DNA of 63,755 nt from Clostridium sp. CAG:967 (GCA_000433095.1 HF991469.1:29777-93531), one strand, 5' to 3'; positions 44,444-53,211 are shown, counted from the first letter of the stretch. Notes: generated by a model not told the origin, from the letters alone. Program-made: numbers and translations.

Positions 44444-47020
44444 ATGAAAAAGTCAGAAATCAATCATATCAATACTGCTGACATTAAGGTGGAAGATTTA
44501 ACACCGGCAATGCAGGAATATTTAAAAATTAAGCATCAAAATCCCGATAAGATTTTGCTTTACAGGCTTGGAGATTTTTACGAAACCTTCTTTGAAGATG
44601 CGGTTATTATGTCAAAAGAGCTTGAATTAACTCTAACAGGACGTGAACAGGGAAAGTTCGGCAGGATACCGCTTGCCGGAATTCCTGCAAAAGCAGTCAA
44701 CGGTTACATCGAAAAACTTGTACAAAAAAATTACAAAGTTGTAATCTGCGACCAGCTTGAAGATCCGAAGTTTGCAAAGGGACTAGTTAAAAGAGGGGTT
44801 ACCCGTATCGTAACTTCAGGAACTTTAACAGAAAGCGACTTTTTACAGCAGAATTCAAACAATTATATATGTGCATTATTCAAAGATGAAAAAAGCGGTA
44901 ATTACGGTTTTTCTTATGCAGATATTTCTACAGGCGAGTTCAAAGTAACTCAGGCTCCTTTAGAACTTATTATGGCTGAACTTACAAGATTACAGCCGGC
45001 TGAAGTTGTAGGACCGTCGCAAAAACAAAAAATTATGCCGTTTCAGATTGTTCCTGACGAAAAAATTGATTTACCCGAAGAAATTACAAAGCTTTATAAC
45101 TGCTCTAAAATTCCCATGTCTGTTTTTGACGAAAACTTTGCAGAAACTAATTTGAAAGCTGTTTTTCAGGCTAACAGCCTTGAAGCGTTCGGATATAACA
45201 GGTATAAACCTGGTTTCAGAGCTGCAGGAGCGCTGCTTGCTTATGTTTGGGAAACATTAAAGGATAATGTTCCTAAATTTGACAGAATTGAACCTTATGA
45301 GCTTTCAGAGTATATGATTTTGGACGGAAGCACAAGAAAAAATCTTGAACTTGTTGAAACTCTTAGAGATAAGAACAAATTTGGGTCTTTACTCTGGGCT
45401 ATTGACAAAACCAAAACAAATATGGGTGCAAGACTTCTGAAAAACTGGCTTTGCCAGCCGTTAAAAAACATTGATGATATTTTAACAAGGCAAAACTCTA
45501 TTACAGAACTTGTTGAGAAGAGCGATGAGAGAATAAACATCACTAATTGTTTAGAAAAAATTTATGATATTCAAAGACTTGCAACAAGAATGTCTAACAG
45601 CTCTGCAAACCCGAAAGATTTCTTAAGCTTAAAGGCTTCTCTTTCAGTTCTGCCTGAATTGCTTGATGCTGCATCACCTCTTGAATTCAATCCATTAAGA
45701 GGAATTGAAGAATATAAGAATGAAATTGTAGAATATACCGAGTTAATTGAGAGAACAATTTCTGAAACAGCTCCTAATTTGATAAAAGAAGGCGGAATAA
45801 TAAAACCCGGAGTGTCAGGGGAGCTTGATTATTTCCGTGAATTATTAACCGGCGGAGAAAACTGGCTTAAACAATATGAGGAAACCGAAAAAGAAAAATC
45901 AGGTATTAAATCCTTAAAAGTAGGGTTTAACAAAGTTTTCGGGTACTTTATCGAAATATCAAATTCTTATCTTAACCAAATTCCTGAAGGTTATATAAGA
46001 AAACAAACTTTGACAAACGGCGAAAGATTTATAACAGAAGAACTGAAAAAACATGAAGATGATGTGCTTTCAGCAAGATTTAAATCTACAGAACTTGAAT
46101 ACAAATTGTTCTGCGATTTCAGAGAGTACTCAAAAGAATTTGTAACCAAAATAAGAGAAATAGCAGACTGCATTGCCAAATGCGATGTTTACGCAGGTCT
46201 GGCTCAAGCTGCCGTTGAAAACAATTATTGCAAGCCGATAATTGATGCTTCTGATGATTTCATTATCAAAAACGGACGTCATGCCGTACTGGAAAAAATT
46301 CTTCCGCTGGGTGAATATGTTGCAAATGATTTGGAATTAAAATGCAACACCGCAGATGCTACACAATTTATGATTTTGACAGGACCTAACATGGCAGGTA
46401 AATCAACTTACATGCGTCAAAATGCTTTAATAGCAATACTTGCACAGATAGGTTCGTGGGTTCCTGCCGATTATGCCAAAATCGGAATTATAGACAAAAT
46501 ATTTACACGGGTAGGAGCATCAGACGATTTAACTCTCGGGCAGTCAACATTTATGGTTGAAATGATTGAAACTGCATGTATTTTAAACTCTGCTACAGAC
46601 AGAAGTTTTATACTTCTTGATGAAATAGGCAGAGGAACAAGTACGTATGACGGAGTTGCAATAGCCTGGTCCGTTGCAGAATACATAGCAACAAAAATCA
46701 AGGCTCGATGTATATTCGCAACCCACTATCACGAATTAAACGTAATGACAAAAACTTATCCGCAAATCAAAAATTATAGAATTACAATCAGTGAAGAAAA
46801 CGGAGAGATTGAATTTTTGAGAAAAATTGTTCAAGGCGGAGCAAGTAAGAGTTACGGTATTCAGGTTGCCAAAATGGCAGGACTGCCAAATGCTGTTATC
46901 AGACGTTCAGAAGACTTGATGACAAGGATGCAAAGAGATTTTTCCAACAACCTTGCAACACGCAAAAAGTCTGCTGATACACCGTCAGTAGATATTCCGC
47001 AGTTAAATCTGTTTAACTAA
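44444..47020 (+). CDS. mutS: DNA mismatch repair protein MutS
   Basis: MutS recognises mispairs and small loops, then recruits MutL. The mismatch-binding domain has the FxE motif in YRLGDFYETFFEDA. The ATPase has the Walker A GPNMAGKSTYMRQ (about residues 646-658) and LLDEIGRGTSTYDGVAIAW, then IFATHYHEL. I start at ATG 44444 (MKKSEINHI, 858 aa); the frame is open 56 codons further up inside the opposite gene, without family similarity. MutL is not in the window. MutS activity normally limits slippage in homopolymers such as the C10 tracts here. Confidence 0.96.
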   Translation: MKKSEINHINTADIKVEDLTPAMQEYLKIKHQNPDKILLYRLGDFYETFFEDAVIMSKELELTLTGREQGKFGRIPLAGIPAKAVNGYIEKLVQKNYKVVICDQLEDPKFAKGLVKRGVTRIVTSGTLTESDFLQQNSNNYICALFKDEKSGNYGFSYADISTGEFKVTQAPLELIMAELTRLQPAEVVGPSQKQKIMPFQIVPDEKIDLPEEITKLYNCSKIPMSVFDENFAETNLKAVFQANSLEAFGYNRYKPGFRAAGALLAYVWETLKDNVPKFDRIEPYELSEYMILDGSTRKNLELVETLRDKNKFGSLLWAIDKTKTNMGARLLKNWLCQPLKNIDDILTRQNSITELVEKSDERINITNCLEKIYDIQRLATRMSNSSANPKDFLSLKASLSVLPELLDAASPLEFNPLRGIEEYKNEIVEYTELIERTISETAPNLIKEGGIIKPGVSGELDYFRELLTGGENWLKQYEETEKEKSGIKSLKVGFNKVFGYFIEISNSYLNQIPEGYIRKQTLTNGERFITEELKKHEDDVLSARFKSTELEYKLFCDFREYSKEFVTKIREIADCIAKCDVYAGLAQAAVENNYCKPIIDASDDFIIKNGRHAVLEKILPLGEYVANDLELKCNTADATQFMILTGPNMAGKSTYMRQNALIAILAQIGSWVPADYAKIGIIDKIFTRVGASDDLTLGQSTFMVEMIETACILNSATDRSFILLDEIGRGTSTYDGVAIAWSVAEYIATKIKARCIFATHYHELNVMTKTYPQIKNYRITISEENGEIEFLRKIVQGGASKSYGIQVAKMAGLPNAVIRRSEDLMTRMQRDFSNNLATRKKSADTPSVDIPQLNLFN

Positions 47021-47027
47021 TTTCAAT

Positions 47028-47252
47028 CTAAATTGTGAAAAACTCCAGAAAATCTGCGTTCATTAAGCCCTGAGTTTCACCTCCGCTTAAGAATACAAAT
47101 ACTTCCGGATCATCAATGCTTAATGTTTCATATTGCATGTTTGAGTCAACTGCTTCCATATCATTTTCTTCAGGAAGTGCAATACGTTCTGAAATGTTTT
47201 CATCTTCAGGATAAATCTCAGTTAAAACCAAATCCAAGTCAGTATCAATCAT
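47028..47252 (-). CDS. Small acidic hypothetical protein
   Basis: A 74-residue, very acidic protein (MIDTDLDLVLTEIYPEDENI at the start) with a C-terminal hydrophobic end (LMNADFLEFFTI). There are no membrane segments, cysteines or known motifs. GAGG lies about ten bases before the ATG. It converges on mutS with only seven bases between the stops and follows tgt's strand but is read after it. Unknown function; could be a short regulatory or adaptor protein. Confidence 0.6.
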   Translation of the reverse strand: MIDTDLDLVLTEIYPEDENISERIALPEENDMEAVDSNMQYETLSIDDPEVFVFLSGGETQGLMNADFLEFFTI

Positions 47253-47307
47253 ACATTAAAACCTCATTATTTCTTTTATCTTGTTAATAATGATTTTTTA
47301 ATGAAAG

Positions 47308-48432
47308 TCAAACTAAATCAGCATAATGCTCATTGTAAAAATCGCCAAACCTGTCTTCCATAACTGCCTGACGTGCTTTTTTAGCAAAATCAATTAAGAA
47401 TTTCGTATTATGAATTGATAAAAGTGTAGCAGCAGTACTTTCTCCGCATCTCCACAAGTGTCTTAGATATGCTCTTGAATGATTTTTGCAGGTATAGCAA
47501 TTGCAGCCTTCAACCAGAGGTCTGTCGTCTTCATGAAACTCTTTATTTTTTATGTTCTTTTTGCCTTCCCAGGTAAAGAAAGAACCATGACGTGCGTTAC
47601 GAGTAGGAAGAACACAATCAAACATATCAATACCATGTTTAATCCCGTTAAGCAAATCCTCAGGAGTTCCGACACCCATAAGATATCTTGGTTTATATTT
47701 CGGTAAAAGCGGTGCGGTAAATTCAGTAAAATGGTTCATAATATCTTTTGATTCACCGACACTTAATCCGCCGATTGCATAGCCCACAGCATCATAAGAT
47801 GAAATTACAGCTGCACTTTCACGTCTTAAATCGTCAAAAAACGCCCCCTGCACTATCGGGAATAAAGCCTGTCTTGGATTAGTTTTGGCTTTAAAACATC
47901 TTTCAAGCCATCTGTGAGTACGTTCCATAGCTTTTTTTGCCGTATCGTAATCACAAGGATAAGGAGCACACTGGTCAAACGCCATAATAATATCTGCTCC
48001 TATATCCTGTTGAATTTCCATAGAAACTTCAGGGTTAATAAAATGTTTTTTTCCGTCTTTTGGATCTCTAAATTCAACCCCGTCTTCAGTTATTTTATTT
48101 AAATGAGCAAGTGAAAACACCTGAAAGCCGCCTGAATCTGTAAGAACAGGCTTATGCCAGTTCATCCATCCGTGAATACCGCCGAATTTTTTAATCAGTT
48201 TTGTTCCTGCTCTGAGGTACAAATGATATGAATTGGCAAGAATAATTTGGGCACCTGTATCTTCTATCTGGTCGCAGGTCAGAGTTTTCACAGCAGAGTT
48301 TGTACCCACCGGCATAAATATCGGAGTTTCAATCATCCCGTGAGGAGTTGTTAAAACACCGGCTCTTGCGCCAGTCTGAGCACATTCATGCACAAGTTCG
48401 TATTTAAAATATTCATGTGCATTGTCACGCAT
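47308..48432 (-). CDS. tgt: Queuine tRNA-ribosyltransferase
   Basis: Tgt swaps guanine for preQ1 or queuine at position 34 of GUN-anticodon tRNAs. The TIM-barrel motifs are present: VLTDSGGFQVFSLA with the nucleophile region, IIMAFDQCAPYP with the catalytic aspartate, and GYAIGGLSVGE. The C-terminal zinc site is CNCYTCKNHSRAYLRHL. At 374 aa it is full length. Its ATG overlaps the ndk stop (TAATG), so the two are co-translated. No queuosine biosynthesis genes are in the window. Confidence 0.96.
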   Translation of the reverse strand: MRDNAHEYFKYELVHECAQTGARAGVLTTPHGMIETPIFMPVGTNSAVKTLTCDQIEDTGAQIILANSYHLYLRAGTKLIKKFGGIHGWMNWHKPVLTDSGGFQVFSLAHLNKITEDGVEFRDPKDGKKHFINPEVSMEIQQDIGADIIMAFDQCAPYPCDYDTAKKAMERTHRWLERCFKAKTNPRQALFPIVQGAFFDDLRRESAAVISSYDAVGYAIGGLSVGESKDIMNHFTEFTAPLLPKYKPRYLMGVGTPEDLLNGIKHGIDMFDCVLPTRNARHGSFFTWEGKKNIKNKEFHEDDRPLVEGCNCYTCKNHSRAYLRHLWRCGESTAATLLSIHNTKFLIDFAKKARQAVMEDRFGDFYNEHYADLV

Positions 48433-48902
48433 TACTCGTCAATACCTTCTGTAACCAATTCCATCATATTTTTGTAGTTAGTACAAAGTTCTTCCGGTTT
48501 GAAATAGATATTGATTTCTCTTTCAGCACTTTCAACACTGTCTGAACCGTGAACAGTATTGTACTCTTTCAATTGAGCATAATCGGCTCTTATAGAGCCT
48601 ACATCAGCTTCACAAGGGTCAGTAACACCTAAAAGATGACGTACTCCCTGTACAGCTTTATAACCCTGAAAGACCATTGCAACTATAGGTCCGCTTGTTA
48701 TGTATTTAACAAGGTTTGGGTAAAAAGGTTTGTTTATATGTTCTTCGTAATGTTGTGCAGCTATTTCTTCTGTAACTTGAAGCATTTTAAGACCTATTAT
48801 CTTATAGCCTTTTTTTTCAAAACGGCTGATAATTTCACCTATAAATCCTCTTTTTACTCCATCCGGCTTGATAGCCACAAATGTTCTTTCCTCTGTATGC
48901 AT
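48432..48902 (-). CDS. ndk: Nucleoside diphosphate kinase
   Basis: Ndk transfers phosphate between nucleoside di- and triphosphates through a phosphohistidine. The protein starts MHTEERTFVAIKPDGVKRG and contains EHINKPFYPNLVKYITSGPIV, IRADYAQ and NTVHGSDSVESAEREI with the catalytic histidine near residue 119. GGAGG is well placed before the ATG at 48902; an ATG five codons earlier overlaps that ribosome site and is rejected. TGCTACAAT upstream (48926-48934) is an extended -10 box. tgt follows with overlapping stop/start. Confidence 0.95.
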   Translation of the reverse strand: MHTEERTFVAIKPDGVKRGFIGEIISRFEKKGYKIIGLKMLQVTEEIAAQHYEEHINKPFYPNLVKYITSGPIVAMVFQGYKAVQGVRHLLGVTDPCEADVGSIRADYAQLKEYNTVHGSDSVESAEREINIYFKPEELCTNYKNMMELVTEGIDE

Positions 48903-48925
48903 GTGTATTTCCTCCATATAGAACT

Positions 48926-48934
48926 ATTGTAGCA
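48926..48934 (-). promoter_or_regulatory. Possible extended -10 box of ndk
   Basis: TGCTACAAT on the minus strand, 24 bases before the ndk start; no good -35 box is seen. Confidence 0.35.
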
Positions 48935-48992
48935 CAAATATACGATTTTGCTTATTTAATCTTATAATACTTTGATTTAGACCAAAAAACTT

Positions 48993-50312
48993 TTAAGCAT
49001 TTGATGCAAGTGTCATTTTGCGAATTTCTTTTTTCAGCACGGTTATCATAATAATACAAAGAATTACCGCAGAAATACACAGCCCGTACCAGAAACCTCT
49101 TAGCTTTAACCCGAAATTAAACGCAAGAACATAACCTACAGGTAAGTAAATCAACCAGTAAGCGATAAAGTTAGAAATTAAGACAATTTTAGTTCTTTTT
49201 ATCCCCTTAAACACACCGGCAAGTGCCACCTGCAAGCCATCACACACCTGAAACATAGATAATATATAAATTACAGGCACACAAATTTTCACAAGTGCAG
49301 CATCTTTAGTAAACAAACCTACAAGGAAGTCAGGGAAAGTCGCAAATATAACAGAACTGCAAGCCATAAATCCTGTAGCCATTACAATCCCGACAAAAGC
49401 ATACTTTTTTAAATCTTTTATGTTATCAGCTCCGTTTGCAAATCCGACTTTAACTGCAATAGCGTTTGATAATGCAAGCGGAACCATAAATGAAACCGTT
49501 GTTAAAGTACATACCAGGTTTTGGGCAGCAGCATAAATACCTGCCACTCTGCCCATAATGATTGCAATACTGTTAAAGGCAACAAACTCAACCATTACAG
49601 CCAGTGATATCGGAAGCCCTACCTGCATTATACTTTTATAGTAACTCTTGTCATGAAAATCTCTTGTATTCATTCTCAACAAACAATAAAAATATAAAGC
49701 AAGCCCCATAACCCATCTTACAATTAAACTTGCAATTGCAAGCCCTGCCACGCCCAAAGAAGGTATAGGACCAAACCCGAATACAAGAACCGCATTAAGT
49801 ATTAAGTTTAAAAATACACATATTACAGTAACCAGATTTGGGAAAAGCACTATCTCAAAAGCCTGTAAATATTCTTTCAAAGCTGCATTTAAATACATTC
49901 CTACAGTTGCAAAGGCAGAAATAAACATATATTCTTTAATTGCAGGTACAAGTCTTGCTTCAAAATGCAGGTTATCAATAAGCGGTATCGAAATAAAAAC
50001 TGCAACAGAAGTAATCAAAGACATAATCAGCGCAAATCTTATTGTCGGATAAAAATACCTTTTTGCAGGCTGTTTTGCACCTCTCTTGTTTGAAAGTATT
50101 GGCGAAACGCTGCCAAGCAGACCTATTCCGAATATAAAAATTACGTTTATAATTGCAGTAGCAATTGAAATTGCAGCAAGAGTATCAGTCGAATGTCTTC
50201 CTGCAATCAAAACATCCCCTGCCCCTATCAGAATGAAACCTAAATTTCCCATAATAATAGGCAGGGCAATGTTTAATAATTCTTTCGCATAATGTTTAAA
50301 CTGATTACTCAT
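48993..50312 (-). CDS. MATE-family efflux transporter
   Basis: A 439-residue membrane protein with twelve predicted helices in two related halves. The N-terminal half has ELLNIALPIIMGNLGFILIGAGDVLIAG, and the second half has VGLPISLAVMVEFVAFNSIAIIMG, the MATE (NorM/DinF-like) arrangement. These export cationic drugs or metabolites by sodium or proton antiport. The ATG at 50312 (MSNQFKH) is preferred over an in-frame TTG three codons before. No Shine-Dalgarno is seen, and TATAAT (50321-50326) is only eight bases away, so it may be nearly leaderless. Confidence 0.9.
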   Translation of the reverse strand: MSNQFKHYAKELLNIALPIIMGNLGFILIGAGDVLIAGRHSTDTLAAISIATAIINVIFIFGIGLLGSVSPILSNKRGAKQPAKRYFYPTIRFALIMSLITSVAVFISIPLIDNLHFEARLVPAIKEYMFISAFATVGMYLNAALKEYLQAFEIVLFPNLVTVICVFLNLILNAVLVFGFGPIPSLGVAGLAIASLIVRWVMGLALYFYCLLRMNTRDFHDKSYYKSIMQVGLPISLAVMVEFVAFNSIAIIMGRVAGIYAAAQNLVCTLTTVSFMVPLALSNAIAVKVGFANGADNIKDLKKYAFVGIVMATGFMACSSVIFATFPDFLVGLFTKDAALVKICVPVIYILSMFQVCDGLQVALAGVFKGIKRTKIVLISNFIAYWLIYLPVGYVLAFNFGLKLRGFWYGLCISAVILCIIMITVLKKEIRKMTLASNA

Positions 50313-50343
50313 ACCAAACAATTATACTATAAATATAAAATTT

Positions 50344-51184
50344 TTACTTAAGAGATTCCTGAAGCATTTGCAAAGGTGTTCTCCCGCCTTTTTCCGTCAA
50401 TGACATTGCGTAACCGTCAACTGTATATTGTGTCATTCCATGAACGTCGCCGACAGCCTGAAATGTAAAAATATCATATCCCCATTTATTTGGATTTTTA
50501 TTACCGTTTATATCAACAGCAAAAGCTTTCCAACCGTTATAGTTTAAGTCAATGAGTATCATACCGTCTGCTAAAACATAAGCAGGACATTTTTTCAAAT
50601 TAGCCGTAGCCATTCCAGCACCAGGATCGGGATTTGCATCAGGATTGTTTTCTTTTTCTATATCATCAGAACCTTTTATATGCTTTACACATCCGTTTTC
50701 ATAGCCGTTTGTTTTACAGGTTTTTACAATATTTAAATTCTTTAAAAATGCATTATTAAAAGCAGTACAATCTTCATACAAACCGTTCAAATTGGAAGGA
50801 CAAGCCTGACCTCCGTTACAAGTATATTTAATACAAGTTCCGTATTCATTTCTATCTGCACATTCCGAAGTTGCAGGTCTGTCAGAGTATTTAGCCCATG
50901 CATGACACATAGGGCTGTATCCTAAATCAGCTTTAGCCTTTGTCATAGCATTGTTTAAGGTATTATAAGCTTTTTTAAATTGCTGCTTTCGGACATTATC
51001 CTGATAATTGGCAATCAAAGACGGCATAGTCATTGCGGATACAACTCCGATGATACCTAAAGTAACCAATACTTCCGCCAAGGTAAACGCACTGCTACTG
51101 GAGCTTAAACGGTTGCCCCCCCCCCGAAAAAATTAAAACATTTTATAATTTTGCTTCTTTTTTTAATTTAATAAATCTTTTCAT
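50344..51184 (-). CDS. Type IV pilin/pseudopilin-like protein 5, leader interrupted at A7 and G10 tracts
   Basis: The body has SAFTLAEVLVTLGIIGVVSAM, a hydrophobic helix and a cysteine-containing domain ending with FAVDINGNKNPNKWGYDIFTF. A start ATG at 51184, AAGGAGC and the promoter at 51217-51245 mirror pilin 4. The leader MKRFIKLKKEAKL stops at TAA before the tract (G10, 51116-51125 on +). If the A7 run in codons 7-9 were A8, the frame would pass through KKRSKIIKCFNFF, and with 11 G on into NRLSSSSA and the pilin. Both corrections are -1-type shifts. This copy is therefore either doubly controlled or decaying. Confidence 0.72.
51100..51126. repeat. C-tract element, copy 5 (C10 at 51116-51125)
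   Basis: The + strand reads GGAGCTTAAACGGTTG, ten C, then GAAA, identical to copies 1 and 4. Confidence 0.85.
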
Positions 51185-51216
51185 AAATTGCTCCTTGTAT
51201 TTATTATTACTTTATC

Positions 51217-51245
51217 ATTATAACAAATATAAATACAATTTTCAA
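51217..51245 (-). promoter_or_regulatory. Sigma-70 promoter of pilin gene 5
   Basis: TTGAAA (51240-51245), 17 bases, TATAAT (51217-51222) on the minus strand, abutting the stop codon of the upstream gene. Confidence 0.75.
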
Positions 51246-51644
51246 CTAAGCATTGTAATCCAACTTGTTGCCAACACCTTTGGACTTTATCGCTTGAGCC
51301 TGCATTTTAATACTTTCTGCCTGTGCTGCAACATTATAATCCTGACCTGACGGATCAGAAGGAGCCATAGCTGAACGAATTACAGTATTTGCATCATTAA
51401 TTGTTTTATCAGGGTTATTGGGGTTAAGTGACGGCATTTTAATATCGACATGCCCTGCAAAAGGTATACCGTCAGCATTTCGTTCTATCACAATAGAACC
51501 TGCAAGAGATCCGCCGGCAGACTTATGCGCAGCTTCATGAGCGTATATTTCATCATAATTCTTTTTAATTAAAGCTTCTCTTTGCTGCTCTTTTTGCTTT
51601 TCAATAGGATTTGTAAAATTGTAGAATAAATTAATTCCTGCCAT
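51246..51644 (-). CDS. SprA-related putative metalloprotease
   Basis: A 132-residue protein with YAHEAAHKSAGGSLAGSI, an HExxH zinc motif in the context seen in the SprA-related family, then ERNADGIPFAGHVDIKMP. The C-terminal half is alanine/serine-rich and helical. The family is predicted to be metalloprotease-like but its function is unknown. The ATG at 51644 follows GAGG at good spacing; the frame opens six codons further up without a ribosome site. It sits directly before the pilin 5 promoter. Confidence 0.75.
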   Translation of the reverse strand: MAGINLFYNFTNPIEKQKEQQREALIKKNYDEIYAHEAAHKSAGGSLAGSIVIERNADGIPFAGHVDIKMPSLNPNNPDKTINDANTVIRSAMAPSDPSGQDYNVAAQAESIKMQAQAIKSKGVGNKLDYNA

Positions 51645-51733
51645 ACACAAAACCTCACACACATATTACCTGCTATCATTGTAGCATATAATTACAAAAC
51701 TTTCAATATTTTTGTTAAATATTATTTCTAATT

Positions 51734-51758
51734 AAAAACCGAAGATATAATCTTCGGT
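51734..51758 (-). terminator. Terminator of the efp-accB-accC operon
   Basis: On the minus strand ACCGAAGAT, loop TAT, ATCTTCGGT, then five T (51734-51758). Confidence 0.85.
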
Positions 51759-51766
51759 CTTTTAAA

Positions 51767-53128
51767 TTATTTTTTATTTTCTTTTCCTGTTCTTTTATAG
51801 AAATCTTCTATAAAGCCTGTATTAAAATTACCGCTTATAAAAACAGGATCTTCTATAATTGATTGATGGAACGGAATTGTTGTTTCAACACCTGTAACAA
51901 CATATTCTTTCAAAGCACGATACATTCTGCGTCTTGCTTCGTTACGTGTTCTTCCCCAGCAGATCAACTTACCTATCATCGAGTCATAATACGGAGGTAT
52001 TGAGTAATCCTGATAAGCATGAGAATCCACTCTGACACCGAAGCCGCCCGGAGTTACGTAACCTGTGATTTGTCCAGGATTTGGCATAAAATCTTTTGCA
52101 GGATTTTCAGCATTAATACGGCACTCAATAGCATGACCTCTTAAAACAATATCGTCTTGAGTAAAATCAAGTTTTTCACCGGCTGCAACCATAATTTGTT
52201 CTCTTACCAAATCAACATTAGATATCATTTCGGTTACACAATGTTCAACCTGAATTCTGGTATTCATTTCCATAAAATACCAGCTTCCGTCATGGTCAAG
52301 AAGAAATTCACAGGTTCCCGCACCTTCGTAATTAATTGCTTTTGCCGCACGAACAGCAGCAGCACCCATTTCCTGACGAGTTTTTTCATCAATAGCCGGT
52401 GAAGGCGCTTCTTCCAATAATTTTTGGTGACGGCGCTGTATTGAACAATCTCTTTCTCCTAAGTGAACAACATTGCCGTACTGGTCGCCAAGAATTTGAA
52501 CCTCAATATGGCGAGGATTTTCTAAGAATTTTTCTGCATAAACGTCAGGATTTCCAAAGAAATTTTGAGCTTCTGACTGGCAAAGGTTCATGTTAGTTTC
52601 AACCTCTGAATCATTTCTAACAATTCTCATACCTTTTCCGCCGCCGCCTGCAGTAGCTTTCAAAATAATAGGATAACCTGCACGGTGAGCAAATTCTTTA
52701 ACTTCCTCAACGGTTTTCAAAATTCCTGTACCCGGAGTAACGGGAACGTTATTTTCAATCATTGTTTTGCGGGCAGTAGCTTTATCACCCATTTTGCGCA
52801 TAGCCTCAGCTGTAGGTCCGATAAATTTAATACCGTGTTTTTCGCAAATTTCTGCAAAATCAGCTCTTTCTGACATAAATCCGTATCCGGGGTGAATTGC
52901 ATCAGCACCCGATACAATGGCAGCAGATATAATTGCAGGAATACTCAAATAGCTTTTTGCACTTTGAGCCGGACCGATACAATAAGCTTCTGTTGCAAGT
53001 CTTACATGCAGAGAGTTTGCATCAGCCTGAGAGTAAATTGCAACTGTCGGAATACCGATTTCTCTGCAAGCTCTTATAATTCTTACTGCAATCTCCCCAC
53101 GGTTTGCGATTAATACTTTTCTAAACAT
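51767..53128 (-). CDS. accC: Acetyl-CoA carboxylase, biotin carboxylase subunit
   Basis: AccC carboxylates biotin on BCCP in the first step of fatty acid synthesis. It starts MFRKVLIANRGEIAVRIIRA. The ATP-grasp domain has KATAGGGGKGMRIV, RDCSIQRRHQKLLEEAPSP and FMEMNTRIQVEHCVTE with the catalytic residues, and the C-terminal domain has HAIECRINAENP. The 453-aa length is standard. The ATG at 53128 follows GGGATAAG; sixteen extra upstream codons are open but unrelated. accB is 76 bases upstream, separated by a small repeat cluster. Confidence 0.96.
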   Translation of the reverse strand: MFRKVLIANRGEIAVRIIRACREIGIPTVAIYSQADANSLHVRLATEAYCIGPAQSAKSYLSIPAIISAAIVSGADAIHPGYGFMSERADFAEICEKHGIKFIGPTAEAMRKMGDKATARKTMIENNVPVTPGTGILKTVEEVKEFAHRAGYPIILKATAGGGGKGMRIVRNDSEVETNMNLCQSEAQNFFGNPDVYAEKFLENPRHIEVQILGDQYGNVVHLGERDCSIQRRHQKLLEEAPSPAIDEKTRQEMGAAAVRAAKAINYEGAGTCEFLLDHDGSWYFMEMNTRIQVEHCVTEMISNVDLVREQIMVAAGEKLDFTQDDIVLRGHAIECRINAENPAKDFMPNPGQITGYVTPGGFGVRVDSHAYQDYSIPPYYDSMIGKLICWGRTRNEARRRMYRALKEYVVTGVETTIPFHQSIIEDPVFISGNFNTGFIEDFYKRTGKENKK

Positions 53129-53156
53129 TTTTCTTATCCCTATTAAAACAGCGAAA

Positions 53157-53211
53157 AGTGAATTTGCTGATGCCATTCACTATTCACTGTTAACTATTCA
53201 CTATTTATTCA
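53157..53211. repeat. AGTGAATAG-type repeat cluster between accB and accC
   Basis: Within 55 bases there are several near-copies of ATTCACT (53175-53181, 53182-53188 and 53195-53201) and an inverted AGTGAAT at 53157-53163 that can form a hairpin with the first. GTTAAC lies in the middle. It looks like a small dispersed intergenic repeat inserted inside the operon. Confidence 0.55.
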
